Shown: positions 14,183-24,006, numbered from the stretch's first letter. The stretch: DNA of 64,000 bases from Bdellovibrionales bacterium (GCA_018646675.1 JABGUH010000038.1:1-64000); one strand, 5' to 3'. The notes: generated by a model not told the origin, from the sequence alone. Program-made: numbers and translations.

Positions 14183-17100
14183 TTAATTTGTCTTCTGGAT
14201 CATCTTCTCTCGACTATGGCCAATAGTCCAGAAGTAGAGAATCGGTACTGCAAAGCGGCTAAGAAGCGTAGCGGCGATTTCACCTGCCATTAAACTGATC
14301 GCTAGCCCTTGGAAAATGGGATCAAATAGCATTACCATGCTACCAACGACCACGGCAGCAGCAACTAGCAACATGGGGCGGAAACGTAATACCCCAGCAT
14401 TGATTACCGCATCTTTTAAATTCATACCACTGGCCATCTGGTGCTCAATAAAATCTACCAAGATAATGGAATTTCGTACAATAACACCGGCACCAGCAAT
14501 AAATCCAATCATGGATGTCGCGGTAAAATAGGCACCGGCAAGCCAGTGAGCAGGGAAGATTCCAATCAGGCTGATTGGAATAGGAGCGAGAATTACTAGG
14601 GGAACAGCAAAACTTCTAAACTGTCCAACAACCAAGACATAGATTAAAACGACCACTACTGCAAAGGCGATACCCATATCTCGAAAGACCTCGTAGGTGA
14701 TAAACCACTCGCCATCCCATTTAATCGTAGGTTCGGTAGTATCCCATGGAACATCTGCTGTTTGAGTGGGATATTTTATTTTATCTGCAATTTTCATCAT
14801 CCCGTAGACCGGAGCCTCTTCTGCGCCAGATAGCTCATTCATTACGTAGACTACCGGTTTTAGATTTTTGCGCATTCGCATCTCAGTCTCTTTAATTACT
14901 GGTTTATCTATTACAACGTCAACACGCCCCAATCCAGACTCAAAAGAGGGAATTACCTGCTTTTGGAATGGAGCTTTACCGGATCTAATTTTATTATCTA
15001 CCGAGAGAGTGATCTCTACAGGTTCAGGAGTTGAGATATCATCCAGAGTGATTAGTGGCGTTTCAGAGAAAATCATCCGGCCTAACATTCCAACAGTATT
15101 GGAGCGCAAGCCTAAACTCCCACCTGTCTGTTGATTATAGGGGTAGACGAGTCGCTCTCTTTCAGGGCGAAAGGAGTAATCGATATCGACAAAACTGGGT
15201 TCTTGCTTGAAAATTTCCACCAACTCATTGGCCACTCGCTTACGTTGGTCTTCATCGGGGCCGTAAATTTCGGCCACCATCGTCGCTAGCACTGGAGGCC
15301 CAGGGGGGATTTCAAGTACTTTGGTTATCGCACCATATTTTTTGCTAAAGGCAGTGATGATAGGTCGTAACTCTTCAATAATTACGTGGCTACTCTTTTT
15401 CCGATCGTGCTTATCTTTTAGAACTATTTGCAGATCATTTTTATAGTCCGAATAGCGTAAAAAAGTGTGTTTGACCATTCCGGAGAAGGAGTAGGGGGCC
15501 GGTTCCCCAGCGTAGATCTGTATTTTTTCCACATTGCTATTTTTAAGTAGCGCTGTTGCCAACTCTTTAGATTGGCGTTGTCCTTTCATTAGTGGAGTAG
15601 AGGGGGTGTAATCTATTAGTACTTGAAATTCATTTTTGTTATCGAAGGGGAGCATCTTAACTTTAACACTCTTAAAGTAGAGCATAGAGGCTGCTGATCC
15701 CAATAGAATAACTGTGAAGAGTCCAAATACGAAGGAGCGAATTCCTGAGGATAGGGAGATATCCATTGTTTTACGGTAGACTTGATCTAGCCAGCTATCT
15801 TGATGGCCACTGCCATGTTCATTACCGTGTTTATCACCATCACTCTCTTTAAACAGTTTAGCGGCCGCCCAGGGAGTTACCATGAATGCAACAAATAGTG
15901 AGAGAATCATTGCCAAAGAAGCTCCAACGGGAATTGGCCGCATGTAGGGGCCCATCAGACCTCGCACAAATGCCATCGGGAGAACAGCGGCAATTACGGT
16001 GAAGGTGGCCAGAATCGTGGGGTTACCAACCTCGCTAACGGCATTGATGATATTTTTTATAATATTTTTATAACCGGATGCCTTTAAATGACGTTCAATA
16101 TTCTCTACTACGACAATCGCATCATCGACTAAGATTCCAATCGAGAATATCAGAGCAAACAGAGTAACTCTGTTTAGGGTGTAGCCCATAAAGTAGTAGA
16201 TTGCCAGAGTTAGCGCAAGTGTCACTGGAATGGCGGTTACTACAATGAGAGAAGCTTTGAGCCCCATAAATAGAGCGATTAGGGCGGCAACGGAGAAGGT
16301 CGCAATCAGCAGGTGCTCAATCAACTCCACCGTCTTTTGGTGGGCCGTCTTACCGTAATCACGCATAACGGTCATCTTAATATCTGAAGGGAGAGTCTTG
16401 GAAAAATGCTCGGCCCGTTTGATTAACTTGCTGGCGAGATCAACGATATTGGTGCCGGTTCGCTTGGCAAAAACAATTGAGACTGCCTTTTGTGGCCGGA
16501 CCTTTTGGCCATCTCGGTCTAATAGTAGGCTAGCGCGAACCTGTACCTCGGGACCATCAACCACTTGTGCCACATCTTTTACTTTAATTATTCTGCCACC
16601 TCGCTGTCCAATGGCGATACTTTCAACCTGCTCTCTGCTGGTAATGCGACCTCCGATCTCAATATCGAGAACACTCTCTTTGCCCCAGTTTTTACCCGCC
16701 GGAATGGAGGAGTGACTTTTTTTAATTGCATCTGCCAGAGAGAGTAGGGATACTCCCTCTTTGCTCATTCGTTGTGGGTTGGTGATTATCCGAATGGTGC
16801 GTTTCTGGCCACCTAAAAATTCCACTCGACTCAGATCGGGTGTACTAGAGAGCTCTCGGGCCAAAGGGGCGATTAGGGTTCGCAACTGATAGTCACTTTT
16901 TTGATTGGAGCTAAAAGTCAGGGTCAGAAATGGAACATCATCAATCGAGTAGGACTTCACCTGTGAAGGCATCGCACTTTTGGGCAGCTGGTTTTTAATC
17001 GTTAACAGTTTGTGGTGAATTTTTACCAGACTGTTTTCCATCGGCTCTCCCACTTTAAAGCGGGCGGTGATCATACTCATGTGGGGCATCGAGGTTGAGT

Positions 17101-17380
17101 AGACATACTCGACACCTTGTAATCCCCAGACACCTCGTTCGATTGGCTCGGTGACGTGGCGCTCGATCTCACGAGCTTCCATCCCTGGACTATGGGTGAT
17201 AATATCAATCATCGGTACAGATATTTGTGGTTCCTCCTCTTTGGGAGTCAGGATGATGGCACCAATCCCCAGTAAAATACTGGCAATTGCCAAGAGGGGA
17301 GTTAGTTTGGAGCGGACAAATTTCTCTGCCAGGTGGCCGGCCATCCCCTTTTCATAGGTCGGAAGTTGTTGTTTGCTCAT
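14183..17380 (-). CDS. RND-family efflux transporter
   Basis: A large inner-membrane proton-driven pump of 1065 residues. It has the expected duplicated layout: a membrane segment near residue 30, a large periplasmic domain, a six-helix bundle at 345-500, and the same again in the second half. TM4 carries the diagnostic VDDAIVVVENIERH, with the adjacent aspartates of the proton relay. The EEEPQISVPMIDI and GMEAREIERHVTEPIE segments are those of the AcrB/CzcA/MexB superfamily. The substrate (drug versus metal or other) cannot be read. It follows the tolC-type gene by 41 bases, and the usual HlyD-type membrane-fusion gene is missing between them. Confidence 0.92.
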   Translation of the reverse strand: MSKQQLPTYEKGMAGHLAEKFVRSKLTPLLAIASILLGIGAIILTPKEEEPQISVPMIDIITHSPGMEAREIERHVTEPIERGVWGLQGVEYVYSTSMPHMSMITARFKVGEPMENSLVKIHHKLLTIKNQLPKSAMPSQVKSYSIDDVPFLTLTFSSNQKSDYQLRTLIAPLARELSSTPDLSRVEFLGGQKRTIRIITNPQRMSKEGVSLLSLADAIKKSHSSIPAGKNWGKESVLDIEIGGRITSREQVESIAIGQRGGRIIKVKDVAQVVDGPEVQVRASLLLDRDGQKVRPQKAVSIVFAKRTGTNIVDLASKLIKRAEHFSKTLPSDIKMTVMRDYGKTAHQKTVELIEHLLIATFSVAALIALFMGLKASLIVVTAIPVTLALTLAIYYFMGYTLNRVTLFALIFSIGILVDDAIVVVENIERHLKASGYKNIIKNIINAVSEVGNPTILATFTVIAAVLPMAFVRGLMGPYMRPIPVGASLAMILSLFVAFMVTPWAAAKLFKESDGDKHGNEHGSGHQDSWLDQVYRKTMDISLSSGIRSFVFGLFTVILLGSAASMLYFKSVKVKMLPFDNKNEFQVLIDYTPSTPLMKGQRQSKELATALLKNSNVEKIQIYAGEPAPYSFSGMVKHTFLRYSDYKNDLQIVLKDKHDRKKSSHVIIEELRPIITAFSKKYGAITKVLEIPPGPPVLATMVAEIYGPDEDQRKRVANELVEIFKQEPSFVDIDYSFRPERERLVYPYNQQTGGSLGLRSNTVGMLGRMIFSETPLITLDDISTPEPVEITLSVDNKIRSGKAPFQKQVIPSFESGLGRVDVVIDKPVIKETEMRMRKNLKPVVYVMNELSGAEEAPVYGMMKIADKIKYPTQTADVPWDTTEPTIKWDGEWFITYEVFRDMGIAFAVVVVLIYVLVVGQFRSFAVPLVILAPIPISLIGIFPAHWLAGAYFTATSMIGFIAGAGVIVRNSIILVDFIEHQMASGMNLKDAVINAGVLRFRPMLLVAAAVVVGSMVMLFDPIFQGLAISLMAGEIAATLLSRFAVPILYFWTIGHSREKMIQKTN

Positions 17381-17421
17381 ATTACTGCTCTCCTTGAGAT
17401 TATTTAGGACTTATTATTTGG

Positions 17422-18768
17422 TTACGAGTTTAGGTCACTGGTTAATCGGTGAAGCTCGATGCTGCTGCTTAAATATCTCTCCTTGGTACTTTTTATCTGT
17501 TGAGTAACATCTAAAAAACGAGAGAGTACCTCGGTCAGTTGAAGAGCATTGATAACCCCGTTGAGAAAGAGTCGATGGGTTATCTTTACCTGTTTTGTAA
17601 GATTATGTTTTATTGATGAAAGTTGTTTTAAGCCACTTTTGAGCGCAGTTAGCTCTTGTCGGTGGCGCTCAATCTGCATCTTCTCTTGTGTAAGTTTTGC
17701 CTTAGAGTAGTAGCTAGCTGCTTTTGCCTTCAGAGCTGCCTCAGCCTTCGCCCCCTGGTCCTCTCCATTATATAGCTGCCAGCTTAGCTTCAGTCCAACA
17801 GTGTAGGCACTTTCGGTATCACGGTCACCATGATTGAATGATTCTTGCGCAAAGAGAGCTAGTTGAGGGCGAAAGCGAGCCTGCTCTGCATTTTTTTGCA
17901 TATTGGCAGCATAGGCCATCTCTTGTAGCGACAGTACTTTGTAGGAGCCATTAAAATTATTTATATTTTGTTGTTCCCCTAGGTTTTGTTTGATAAACGA
18001 GGCCAGAGTTGCTGTTGAAATGTGTTGGATGGTAAAGGGAGTACCACTCAAAGTTGTAATAGAATTGGTGACGGTTGAGTTTAAGGCGTGATTGGCCGCT
18101 TGTAGGGCAACCAAGCGTGCTTTTAAAGATTTTAATCCTAAGAGACCGGAGTGTCCTAGGGGATTATTTTTAGATCCGATCCGGTACATACTAAGTATTC
18201 TATTCAGCTCTGCTAAGTGAGAGCTAATATCTCCTCTCTCATCACGGGCGATCAGAGAGAGACCATATAGTTTTGCCAAAGCTTCGTAGACATCAACTCT
18301 AATTGCACTATCTTCAAATTTTTTCTGATTTAGTTGATGCTTTCGTGCTTGCTTAATTGCCTCTTTCATTCCACCTTCGTAAAGTGGTAGTACCGTATTA
18401 ATGTTAAGTTGATGGTAACTATTAGCATCAGGGTTATTCAGATGTGCTGGAATGAAATCAGTTGCGGTAACGGATCTTTGGCCCAGGTTGCCCATAAAAG
18501 AGTAGATAGGGTTGTCCGTATGAGTATAGCCTCCCTGTAGGTAGAGCTTGGGGAGCCAATGACGCTGACTGCGTGCCAGAGAAATTTCCTGGGCGGCCAG
18601 GAGGTTAGAGCTGGCCTTGATCGCTTCAGAGTTGTTTTGGGTTAGTTGCCAAAGTTGATTGAATGGAATGGGGCGATTACTATTTGCTCCATGAGTTATA
18701 TTCCATGATTGTAATAGTAGGATTGTAATTATAATCATTTTATAGTTAGGGGTGTTTGATCTATTCAT
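17422..18768 (-). CDS. TolC-family outer membrane efflux protein
   Basis: A 448-residue outer-membrane channel subunit with an N-terminal signal (hydrophobic stretch at about 11-22, cleavage near HG-ANS). Two coiled-coil-rich outer-membrane-factor repeats follow, with the typical strands GGYTHTDNPI and TVGLKLSWQLYNGEDQ. TolC trimers provide the exit duct for RND pumps, and the adjacent RND gene is its likely partner. A near-consensus promoter lies in the 320-base interval upstream, and the ATG is preceded by an AGGAG site. A membrane-fusion partner must be encoded elsewhere or be absent. Confidence 0.85.
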   Translation of the reverse strand: MNRSNTPNYKMIIITILLLQSWNITHGANSNRPIPFNQLWQLTQNNSEAIKASSNLLAAQEISLARSQRHWLPKLYLQGGYTHTDNPIYSFMGNLGQRSVTATDFIPAHLNNPDANSYHQLNINTVLPLYEGGMKEAIKQARKHQLNQKKFEDSAIRVDVYEALAKLYGLSLIARDERGDISSHLAELNRILSMYRIGSKNNPLGHSGLLGLKSLKARLVALQAANHALNSTVTNSITTLSGTPFTIQHISTATLASFIKQNLGEQQNINNFNGSYKVLSLQEMAYAANMQKNAEQARFRPQLALFAQESFNHGDRDTESAYTVGLKLSWQLYNGEDQGAKAEAALKAKAASYYSKAKLTQEKMQIERHRQELTALKSGLKQLSSIKHNLTKQVKITHRLFLNGVINALQLTEVLSRFLDVTQQIKSTKERYLSSSIELHRLTSDLNS

Positions 18769-18831
18769 CTCTTTATACTCCTAATATTATACCGTTTTAA
18801 ACTGGACTAAAATATAATGTATTACAATATA

Positions 18832-18861
18832 ATTATATAACAATACGTGTGTTTATGTCAA
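18832..18861 (-). promoter_or_regulatory. Sigma-70 promoter of the tolC-RND-dus unit
   Basis: On the minus strand TTGACA (18861-18856) and TATAAT (18837-18832) match consensus with an 18-base spacer, about 65 bases before the tolC ATG. The surrounding sequence is very AT-rich. The rest of the 18769-19090 interval holds a small GGGC/GCCC hairpin near 18925 and the ihfA leader but no further gene. Confidence 0.7.
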
Positions 18862-19090
18862 TAGCTATCTACCAGATATGTTAAATATTCAGTTAATCAT
18901 GACTCAAGGGGGGGATTAGGGCAATAACGCCCAGAGCTATGGACTGTTACGCTATTTACACCGTGCTGTTAGTTAAAATCTATTATGACGGGGAGCATTT
19001 TTTTATAGTAATCACTTCATAACTCTGTTAGCATTTTATAAGTAGTCATTATATTTAAGGATTTTTGATTTTTCACGGAGGATTAGATTT

Positions 19091-19513
19091 ATGAGTTTGA
19101 CCAAAGCCGATATCGTTGAACGGATATTCAAAGGCACCGACTTCTCTAAAAAGGAGGCAAGTGAGCTGGTTGAGCAGGTATTTTCAATCATTAAACAGAC
19201 TCTATCTGATGGGGAGATGGTTAAAATTTCTGGATTTGGTAAGTTCTCCATTAAGGATAAAGCTGCTAGAACAGGGAGAAATCCTCAAACAGGTGAAGCG
19301 ATGGAGATCTCTGCTCGTCGGGTATTAACCTTTAAACCCTCTCATTCACTCAAAGATGACGTTACCTCTCGTTATGCTCATAGGTTAAGTGCAGATGGCA
19401 AGGAAGATGCGTCTATTCCATCTCGCCCTGGAACTTCTCGTGCTTTAGGATCATTTGCCGATGGGCACGAAGAGTCAGATTCAGCCAGTCATGGGCAGGC
19501 GGATGGAGAGTAG
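19091..19513 (+). CDS. ihfA: Integration host factor alpha-type DNA-bending protein
   Basis: A histone-like protein of the HU/IHF family that bends DNA in the nucleoid and at promoters. Residues 1-98 follow the IHF-alpha pattern (LTKADIVERIF, GFGKFSI, RTGRNPQTGEA, RRVLTFKPS, ending with the DNA-arm segment). An extra 40-residue tail of Ser/Asp/Gly/Pro character is unusual for IHF subunits and could modulate partner choice. ATG 19091 follows a GGAGG site. The gene runs into a merR gene five bases after its stop, the ihfA-merR order found in many deltaproteobacteria. The assignment to alpha rather than HU rests on the motifs and context. Confidence 0.9.
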   Translation: MSLTKADIVERIFKGTDFSKKEASELVEQVFSIIKQTLSDGEMVKISGFGKFSIKDKAARTGRNPQTGEAMEISARRVLTFKPSHSLKDDVTSRYAHRLSADGKEDASIPSRPGTSRALGSFADGHEESDSASHGQADGE

Positions 19514-19517
19514 CTAA

Positions 19518-19910
19518 GTGGAGCTTATCATTCCTAATAAGTCATCATTTAAAATTAATGAGGCTTGTGAAGTAGTAGGGGTAAAGCCCTATGTCTTGCG
19601 ATTTTGGGAGTCTGAGTTTGATCAGATCCGCCCGTTAGTCTCATCATCAGGACAGAAGGTATATCAGCATCATGATCTAGAGGTGATTGCCACAATTAAG
19701 GAACTACTCTTTAACCAACATCTTACAATTGAACAGTGTAAACAACAGTTGAGTTCGGTACTATCAGGCGAGGCACTGGATACTCCCATGGTGGAGGCAA
19801 CAATCTCTTTGACGGAACGGGAAGTACAGAAGTTAGTGGTGGCGAAGGCCAAAGTAAACAGCCTGTTAATGACCTTGGATTCGATTAAGAGCAACCACCA
19901 CTGGTCCTAG
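19518..19910 (+). CDS. MerR-family regulator
   Basis: A 130-residue regulator whose N-terminal 75 residues form the MerR winged helix: FKINEACEVVGVKPYVLRFWESEF, then a wing with KVYQHHDLEVI. The C-terminal helix is short and lacks metal-binding cysteines, as in the small ihfA-linked MerR proteins. It starts with GTG and shares the GGAGAG site overlapping the ihfA end, so translation is likely coupled. Its 3' end overlaps the convergent ispA-type gene by 45 bases. Targets are unknown. Confidence 0.88.
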   Translation: MELIIPNKSSFKINEACEVVGVKPYVLRFWESEFDQIRPLVSSSGQKVYQHHDLEVIATIKELLFNQHLTIEQCKQQLSSVLSGEALDTPMVEATISLTEREVQKLVVAKAKVNSLLMTLDSIKSNHHWS

Positions 19911-20843
19911 ATCAAACGACTTACAATTACCAGTTTTTACTAAATGGTCAGTGATAGAGTCTTGACTCTTTTCAATTTTAGATCTCATTAATTCAAAATA
20001 GTGGCCGATAGTTATTTTAAGGTTTTTCATTTGGTAGCGTAAAAGCAGTTGATGAACTCTGCTCAGAGTTTTTAAAGTCTCATCCATACTCTCAATGGGA
20101 TAGTTGATCCAACCATTTGCAGCTAACTCATGAGATGATATAGAATCCTGCTCTAATTCACTTAAGTCATCAAGCAGCTGAAAAACAATTCCTACTCCAT
20201 TGCCGAGCTTGTATAGATCAAGAAATGGACGCAGTGACGATGAATTTGTATCTTCAGTTAGCAACATACTACCAATAATTGCTACCTGAATTAATCGTGC
20301 AGTTTTAAGTTGGTGGGTCTTTTTAAGTTGGATAAAGTCAAATTTATCACTAGCAGAGAGATCTAATACCTGTCCCTGGATTAATCCCTTGGGCCCCAAT
20401 GCCCAGGTTGTAACTTTAAGTAGACGGCCTAGATTTGGGTGGTTAATCTTCGCCAGTAGTTGATAGGAGCTATTTAGTAGCCCATCACCGGCCAGTAGGG
20501 CCTGCCACTCACCATATTTTTTATGAGTTGCCAGCTTATCCCTACGCCAATCATCGTTATCCATACAGGGGAGATCATCGTGTAGTAAGGTATAGACATG
20601 GTGTAGCTCTAAAGCAGATGCTAAGAGGGCCACAGGGTGCTGAATTTCCATTAGCTCAGCAAAGCTTGTGTCTGCTGGTGAGAGGTCCTTGGCAGTTGCA
20701 ACTGCAAGTTGGGGACGAAATAGTTTTCCTGGGGGAAAGAGCGCATAGTGGTAGATCTGACTGAAATTATGCTTCGGAAATAGATGTTTGATGTGTTGCT
20801 TAAGGTTGTCTTCCAACTGTAATATGTGTTTTTCAATTATCAT
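19866..20843 (-). CDS. ispA: Polyprenyl (farnesyl-type) diphosphate synthase
   Basis: An enzyme that condenses isopentenyl and allylic diphosphates into the C15 (or longer) prenyl diphosphates used for undecaprenyl and quinone synthesis. The 325-residue protein shows the first aspartate-rich motif as DDLPCMDNDD after a LHHVYTLLH helix, which with the neighbouring GDGLLNSS fits the farnesyl-type bacterial enzymes. The second aspartate motif reads DDLSE where the family normally has DDxxD; the fifth position is Glu. Its ATG follows the GspN stop by 17 bases, so it probably belongs to the end of the secretion operon. Chain length is not decided by sequence. Confidence 0.85.
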   Translation of the reverse strand: MIIEKHILQLEDNLKQHIKHLFPKHNFSQIYHYALFPPGKLFRPQLAVATAKDLSPADTSFAELMEIQHPVALLASALELHHVYTLLHDDLPCMDNDDWRRDKLATHKKYGEWQALLAGDGLLNSSYQLLAKINHPNLGRLLKVTTWALGPKGLIQGQVLDLSASDKFDFIQLKKTHQLKTARLIQVAIIGSMLLTEDTNSSSLRPFLDLYKLGNGVGIVFQLLDDLSELEQDSISSHELAANGWINYPIESMDETLKTLSRVHQLLLRYQMKNLKITIGHYFELMRSKIEKSQDSITDHLVKTGNCKSFDLGPVVVALNRIQGH

Positions 20844-20860
20844 TTAGACATCACTAAGTG

Positions 20861-21787
20861 TTAAAGAATTGATGGACTTGGACTTCTGACTGTTCCACGA
20901 ATAGAGAGTTGGTAAAATCCATTTTTCTCCCGCTTGCCCCCTAGAAAGAGATTTAAAATGGAAAAACTCTGAAGCAGCTGTGGAGAAAATTTAACCTCCC
21001 CGGTCAGATTAAGTTTGGAATAGTTAAAATTTTTCTGGTTAACATCAATCTCACCACTAATTTGAGCTACAAGTGGAGACAGTGGATTGCCGATAATCAG
21101 ATCACTGATAACCAGTGTTCCTGAAGGCCCATAGGACCCCTTAAAAGAGAAATTACCAATTCTCATGTCTGGGATATGTATCCCGGACAGGTTTTGTCCC
21201 GGTAGATGGATATTGTTGGATTTAAGATATACCTTAGCGCTGGTCAGGCTATCTCTCGTTAATGAAAATAAGGCATCGATGGCAATAGTGCCATTAATTG
21301 TGGGTAACTGAGTTGCCAAAAAGGCCAGTGATCCAGTTTCAAGAGTAGAGTCTTGAATCTTTATCCAGTTTTGAGAGAATGAGATTGATGAGTAGATATT
21401 TAATTTTGATTTCTTGTCTGTAATTAAGGTATGAAACTTCAGTCCTGGTGGATAGAGACTGGGAGTAGCAAGGCGTAGCTTGGCCTGTTCTAAATTAAGA
21501 TGATCTGCATTGCGTCCAAAACAGTTACCATGAATGACTGGTGATGCCAGCTTCAGTGCTGGGGGAAAAAATCCAATATCTATATGTTGATATGTTATGG
21601 GGCAGCTTTTTAGTTTAGATATTTTAGTTGAAATATATCCACTGATAATATCAGATAGATTAAAGTTAAGAACAAAACCAATTACGATCATGAATAGTGC
21701 AATAATTATAAAGAGCCAGCGTGGAAAAAACCGCATAGTGTAAATAGAATCATTCAGCTGTTTGGCATACTCTTTTTTTACTGGCAT
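20861..21787 (-). CDS. gspN: Type II secretion protein N
   Basis: A 308-residue inner-membrane protein with one membrane segment near residues 26-46 and a large periplasmic part, matching the deltaproteobacterial GspN form: paired repeats and segments such as IGFFPPALKLASPVI and LKFHTLITD. GspN is an accessory part of some type II secretion systems that resembles lipid-binding AsmA/YhdP folds, and its exact role is unclear. The start codon follows the GspM stop directly. The identification is mainly positional, with weak sequence support. Confidence 0.7.
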   Translation of the reverse strand: MPVKKEYAKQLNDSIYTMRFFPRWLFIIIALFMIVIGFVLNFNLSDIISGYISTKISKLKSCPITYQHIDIGFFPPALKLASPVIHGNCFGRNADHLNLEQAKLRLATPSLYPPGLKFHTLITDKKSKLNIYSSISFSQNWIKIQDSTLETGSLAFLATQLPTINGTIAIDALFSLTRDSLTSAKVYLKSNNIHLPGQNLSGIHIPDMRIGNFSFKGSYGPSGTLVISDLIIGNPLSPLVAQISGEIDVNQKNFNYSKLNLTGEVKFSPQLLQSFSILNLFLGGKREKNGFYQLSIRGTVRSPSPSIL

Positions 21788-22414
21788 CTAATTGCTATTA
21801 CCTCGACTAAAGTGCATTATTGTGATCGTGCCAGATAGTGCTCTTTTTGCCATATCTGTTTTAATCTCCATCTGATTAATTTTAAATTTTGCTTTGATCA
21901 GTAGGGTTTTAAGTAAGCTGGACAGATCTTCAAGGGTGAAATGAGTGAAATTCAGCTTGACCTGGCTTTGGGCAATATTTGAGGGCGAGGAGAGTTTTGT
22001 GAATTCTGTAACCTTAATCTGACTAAGGTTGAGACTTGTGCTTTTTATAACCTTGGCCAATACACTTTCAAATTCGACTCGACTGCTGGCCGTGTATCTG
22101 GATACAGTCTCACGTTCAATTGCTGACAGTACTTTATACTCACGACTAAATTGTTGGATACTTTTTATAATTTTCTGGCGAATATTTATATCTTGACCTA
22201 GTGAGCTATTGTTAAGCCAGAAGGTGATACTGACAATTAGTGGTACAATAAAAAAGAGTATTGTGGCCGTGTAGCCGAACCATTTACGTTGGTTGTCGGT
22301 CAATGGGGCAATTTGGTCGATTAATTTTTGATACGGAGTGGAGGTTGAAAGGGAGTCAACCTGACGAAAAAGTTCCTGGTCTACTTTCTTAAAAATGGAG
22401 GTTACCTTCTTCAT
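21788..22414 (-). CDS. gspM: Type II secretion protein M
   Basis: A 208-residue protein with an N-terminal cytoplasmic end, one membrane segment at about 46-66, and a periplasmic coiled-coil/ferredoxin-like portion. GspM works with GspL as part of the inner-membrane platform. The sequence is only weakly conserved, so the call rests mainly on its place in the operon and the size and topology. It overlaps gspL by four bases (ATGA). Confidence 0.75.
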   Translation of the reverse strand: MKKVTSIFKKVDQELFRQVDSLSTSTPYQKLIDQIAPLTDNQRKWFGYTATILFFIVPLIVSITFWLNNSSLGQDINIRQKIIKSIQQFSREYKVLSAIERETVSRYTASSRVEFESVLAKVIKSTSLNLSQIKVTEFTKLSSPSNIAQSQVKLNFTHFTLEDLSSLLKTLLIKAKFKINQMEIKTDMAKRALSGTITIMHFSRGNSN

Positions 22415-24006
22415 TGTACCTCAACTTGATATCTTAAATCTAGTTGGTGATCCTTATTGTTCATTGTAATTGAACTATTAATAAAATTTGCAGCTTTAAG
22501 TTGACGTTGAAGTGATTTTAGATCTCGCAGATGCTCACTGGTAAATGTTGCTAAAATATTGTTACCTTGCATGGAGTAACGCTTTAACACGACGGCACGA
22601 TTGCTGGCAACAGTTTGACTTAGCCTGCTAAGTGGGAGTAGGGCACTGCTACTGTTAGCCTTTTGCATACTCTTAATTGCTGCTCGTTGTTGTTGCTGCT
22701 TTCTTCTAACCATGGACAAAATACGCTTGGGCTTTTTTCGGTAGAGCATTCTGGTCTTAGGTGGAATCTTTAGGTGAACATTTTTAATCTCTTTTGCTAA
22801 CACACGGTTTAAAGCAGATTGCTGACGGGTGAGTAGATAGTGCTCAAAAGTAAAGGCCATCACGACCAATAGTACTACTGCCCAGATGCGAATTCCAAGA
22901 AAGGTTGCTGAGTGAATCGGAATTCCTTCACTGAAGTTGGGAGAGTAATTACCAGTTAGAAAGGTAGGAGGGGGAGTGCGATCATGAGATGTTAATGCCA
23001 TCGCTTGAGTTAGGGCGAAACTATGCTGTTGATTTTTGGAAATTGATTTTTTTTGTGGGCCAGTGACATAGTCATGAGTGGCCAGTGGTTCAACTTGGAT
23101 ATTTATATTCTTAGATATGTAGTTTTGAATATTGGATATGGAGCTAGTACCACCAGTTAAAAGTAATTTCTTTATTGGGATACCAGTAGTTACTCGAAAG
23201 CCTAGATTCCAGCGGTTGATATCCTTTAATAATGGATCAACAATTGCTTTCATTAGTTGGGCAAATTCAACCTGTTCTGGGGTAGCACTTTCATACTGAT
23301 CTGGATCTAGAAAAAAACTTTTGTTGTGCTTGTATTCAACTGCTTCTTGCTCCTCTACCTGATAGGTTTTGGCAATAACATCAGTAATTGTACTGCCTGC
23401 GATATATGAGAGATGGCAGGAAATCAGACGGCCACGGTTAAAGTAGTAGAGCTTGGTTGTGGCATGGCCCATATCCATAATCGCAAACGATGCTTTAATC
23501 CCAGCACTTTTAATAAAATGTGAAAAGTAGAAGGCTTCAGACGAGAGGAGCTTGGGGAGTAGCTCCTTCTGATTTAATGTGTTGAATAGATCATCAAAGT
23601 TATCTTGCTGGGTAATATTGGCAAAAGCGTAGAAGTGTTTGGAGGATTTTTCAAGATCAAAAACGTAGTGAGTGGAAGCAACTGGGTAGGGAAGATCATC
23701 ATCCAGTTGAAATGGAATCATCAGCTCCGCTTTTTTACGGTTATTGATTGGGATATCTAAAAAGCGGTAGGTGACCATCTTGTTTGGGACTTGAAATACT
23801 AATCGACCGGTGTAATTACTCTGTTTGAGGTAGTCTTGAATAACTTCAAGCTGGGTTTCAAAGATAGAAAATTCGCTTTGATCATGATCTAACAGATCAG
23901 ATATGACTACTTCAGCCATATCCTCTACGACCAGATTTCTCTTGACTCCACTGGTACGGTAGAACTTGATTGAATATGTACCAATATCAATTGTCAGTAT
24001 ACTCAT
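22411..24006 (-). CDS. gspL: Type II secretion protein L
   Basis: A 531-residue platform protein. The N-terminal cytoplasmic domain is PilM/actin-ATPase-like (DIGTYSIKF at the start, AIMDMGHATTKLYYF at about 170, LLTGGTSSI at about 285) and recruits GspE. A membrane segment near residue 370 and a periplasmic ferredoxin-like C-terminal domain follow. Its stop overlaps the GspM ATG. A gap of 128 bases separates its start from the GspK stop, the largest inside the operon, and may carry an internal promoter. Confidence 0.8.
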   Translation of the reverse strand: MSILTIDIGTYSIKFYRTSGVKRNLVVEDMAEVVISDLLDHDQSEFSIFETQLEVIQDYLKQSNYTGRLVFQVPNKMVTYRFLDIPINNRKKAELMIPFQLDDDLPYPVASTHYVFDLEKSSKHFYAFANITQQDNFDDLFNTLNQKELLPKLLSSEAFYFSHFIKSAGIKASFAIMDMGHATTKLYYFNRGRLISCHLSYIAGSTITDVIAKTYQVEEQEAVEYKHNKSFFLDPDQYESATPEQVEFAQLMKAIVDPLLKDINRWNLGFRVTTGIPIKKLLLTGGTSSISNIQNYISKNINIQVEPLATHDYVTGPQKKSISKNQQHSFALTQAMALTSHDRTPPPTFLTGNYSPNFSEGIPIHSATFLGIRIWAVVLLVVMAFTFEHYLLTRQQSALNRVLAKEIKNVHLKIPPKTRMLYRKKPKRILSMVRRKQQQQRAAIKSMQKANSSSALLPLSRLSQTVASNRAVVLKRYSMQGNNILATFTSEHLRDLKSLQRQLKAANFINSSITMNNKDHQLDLRYQVEVQ

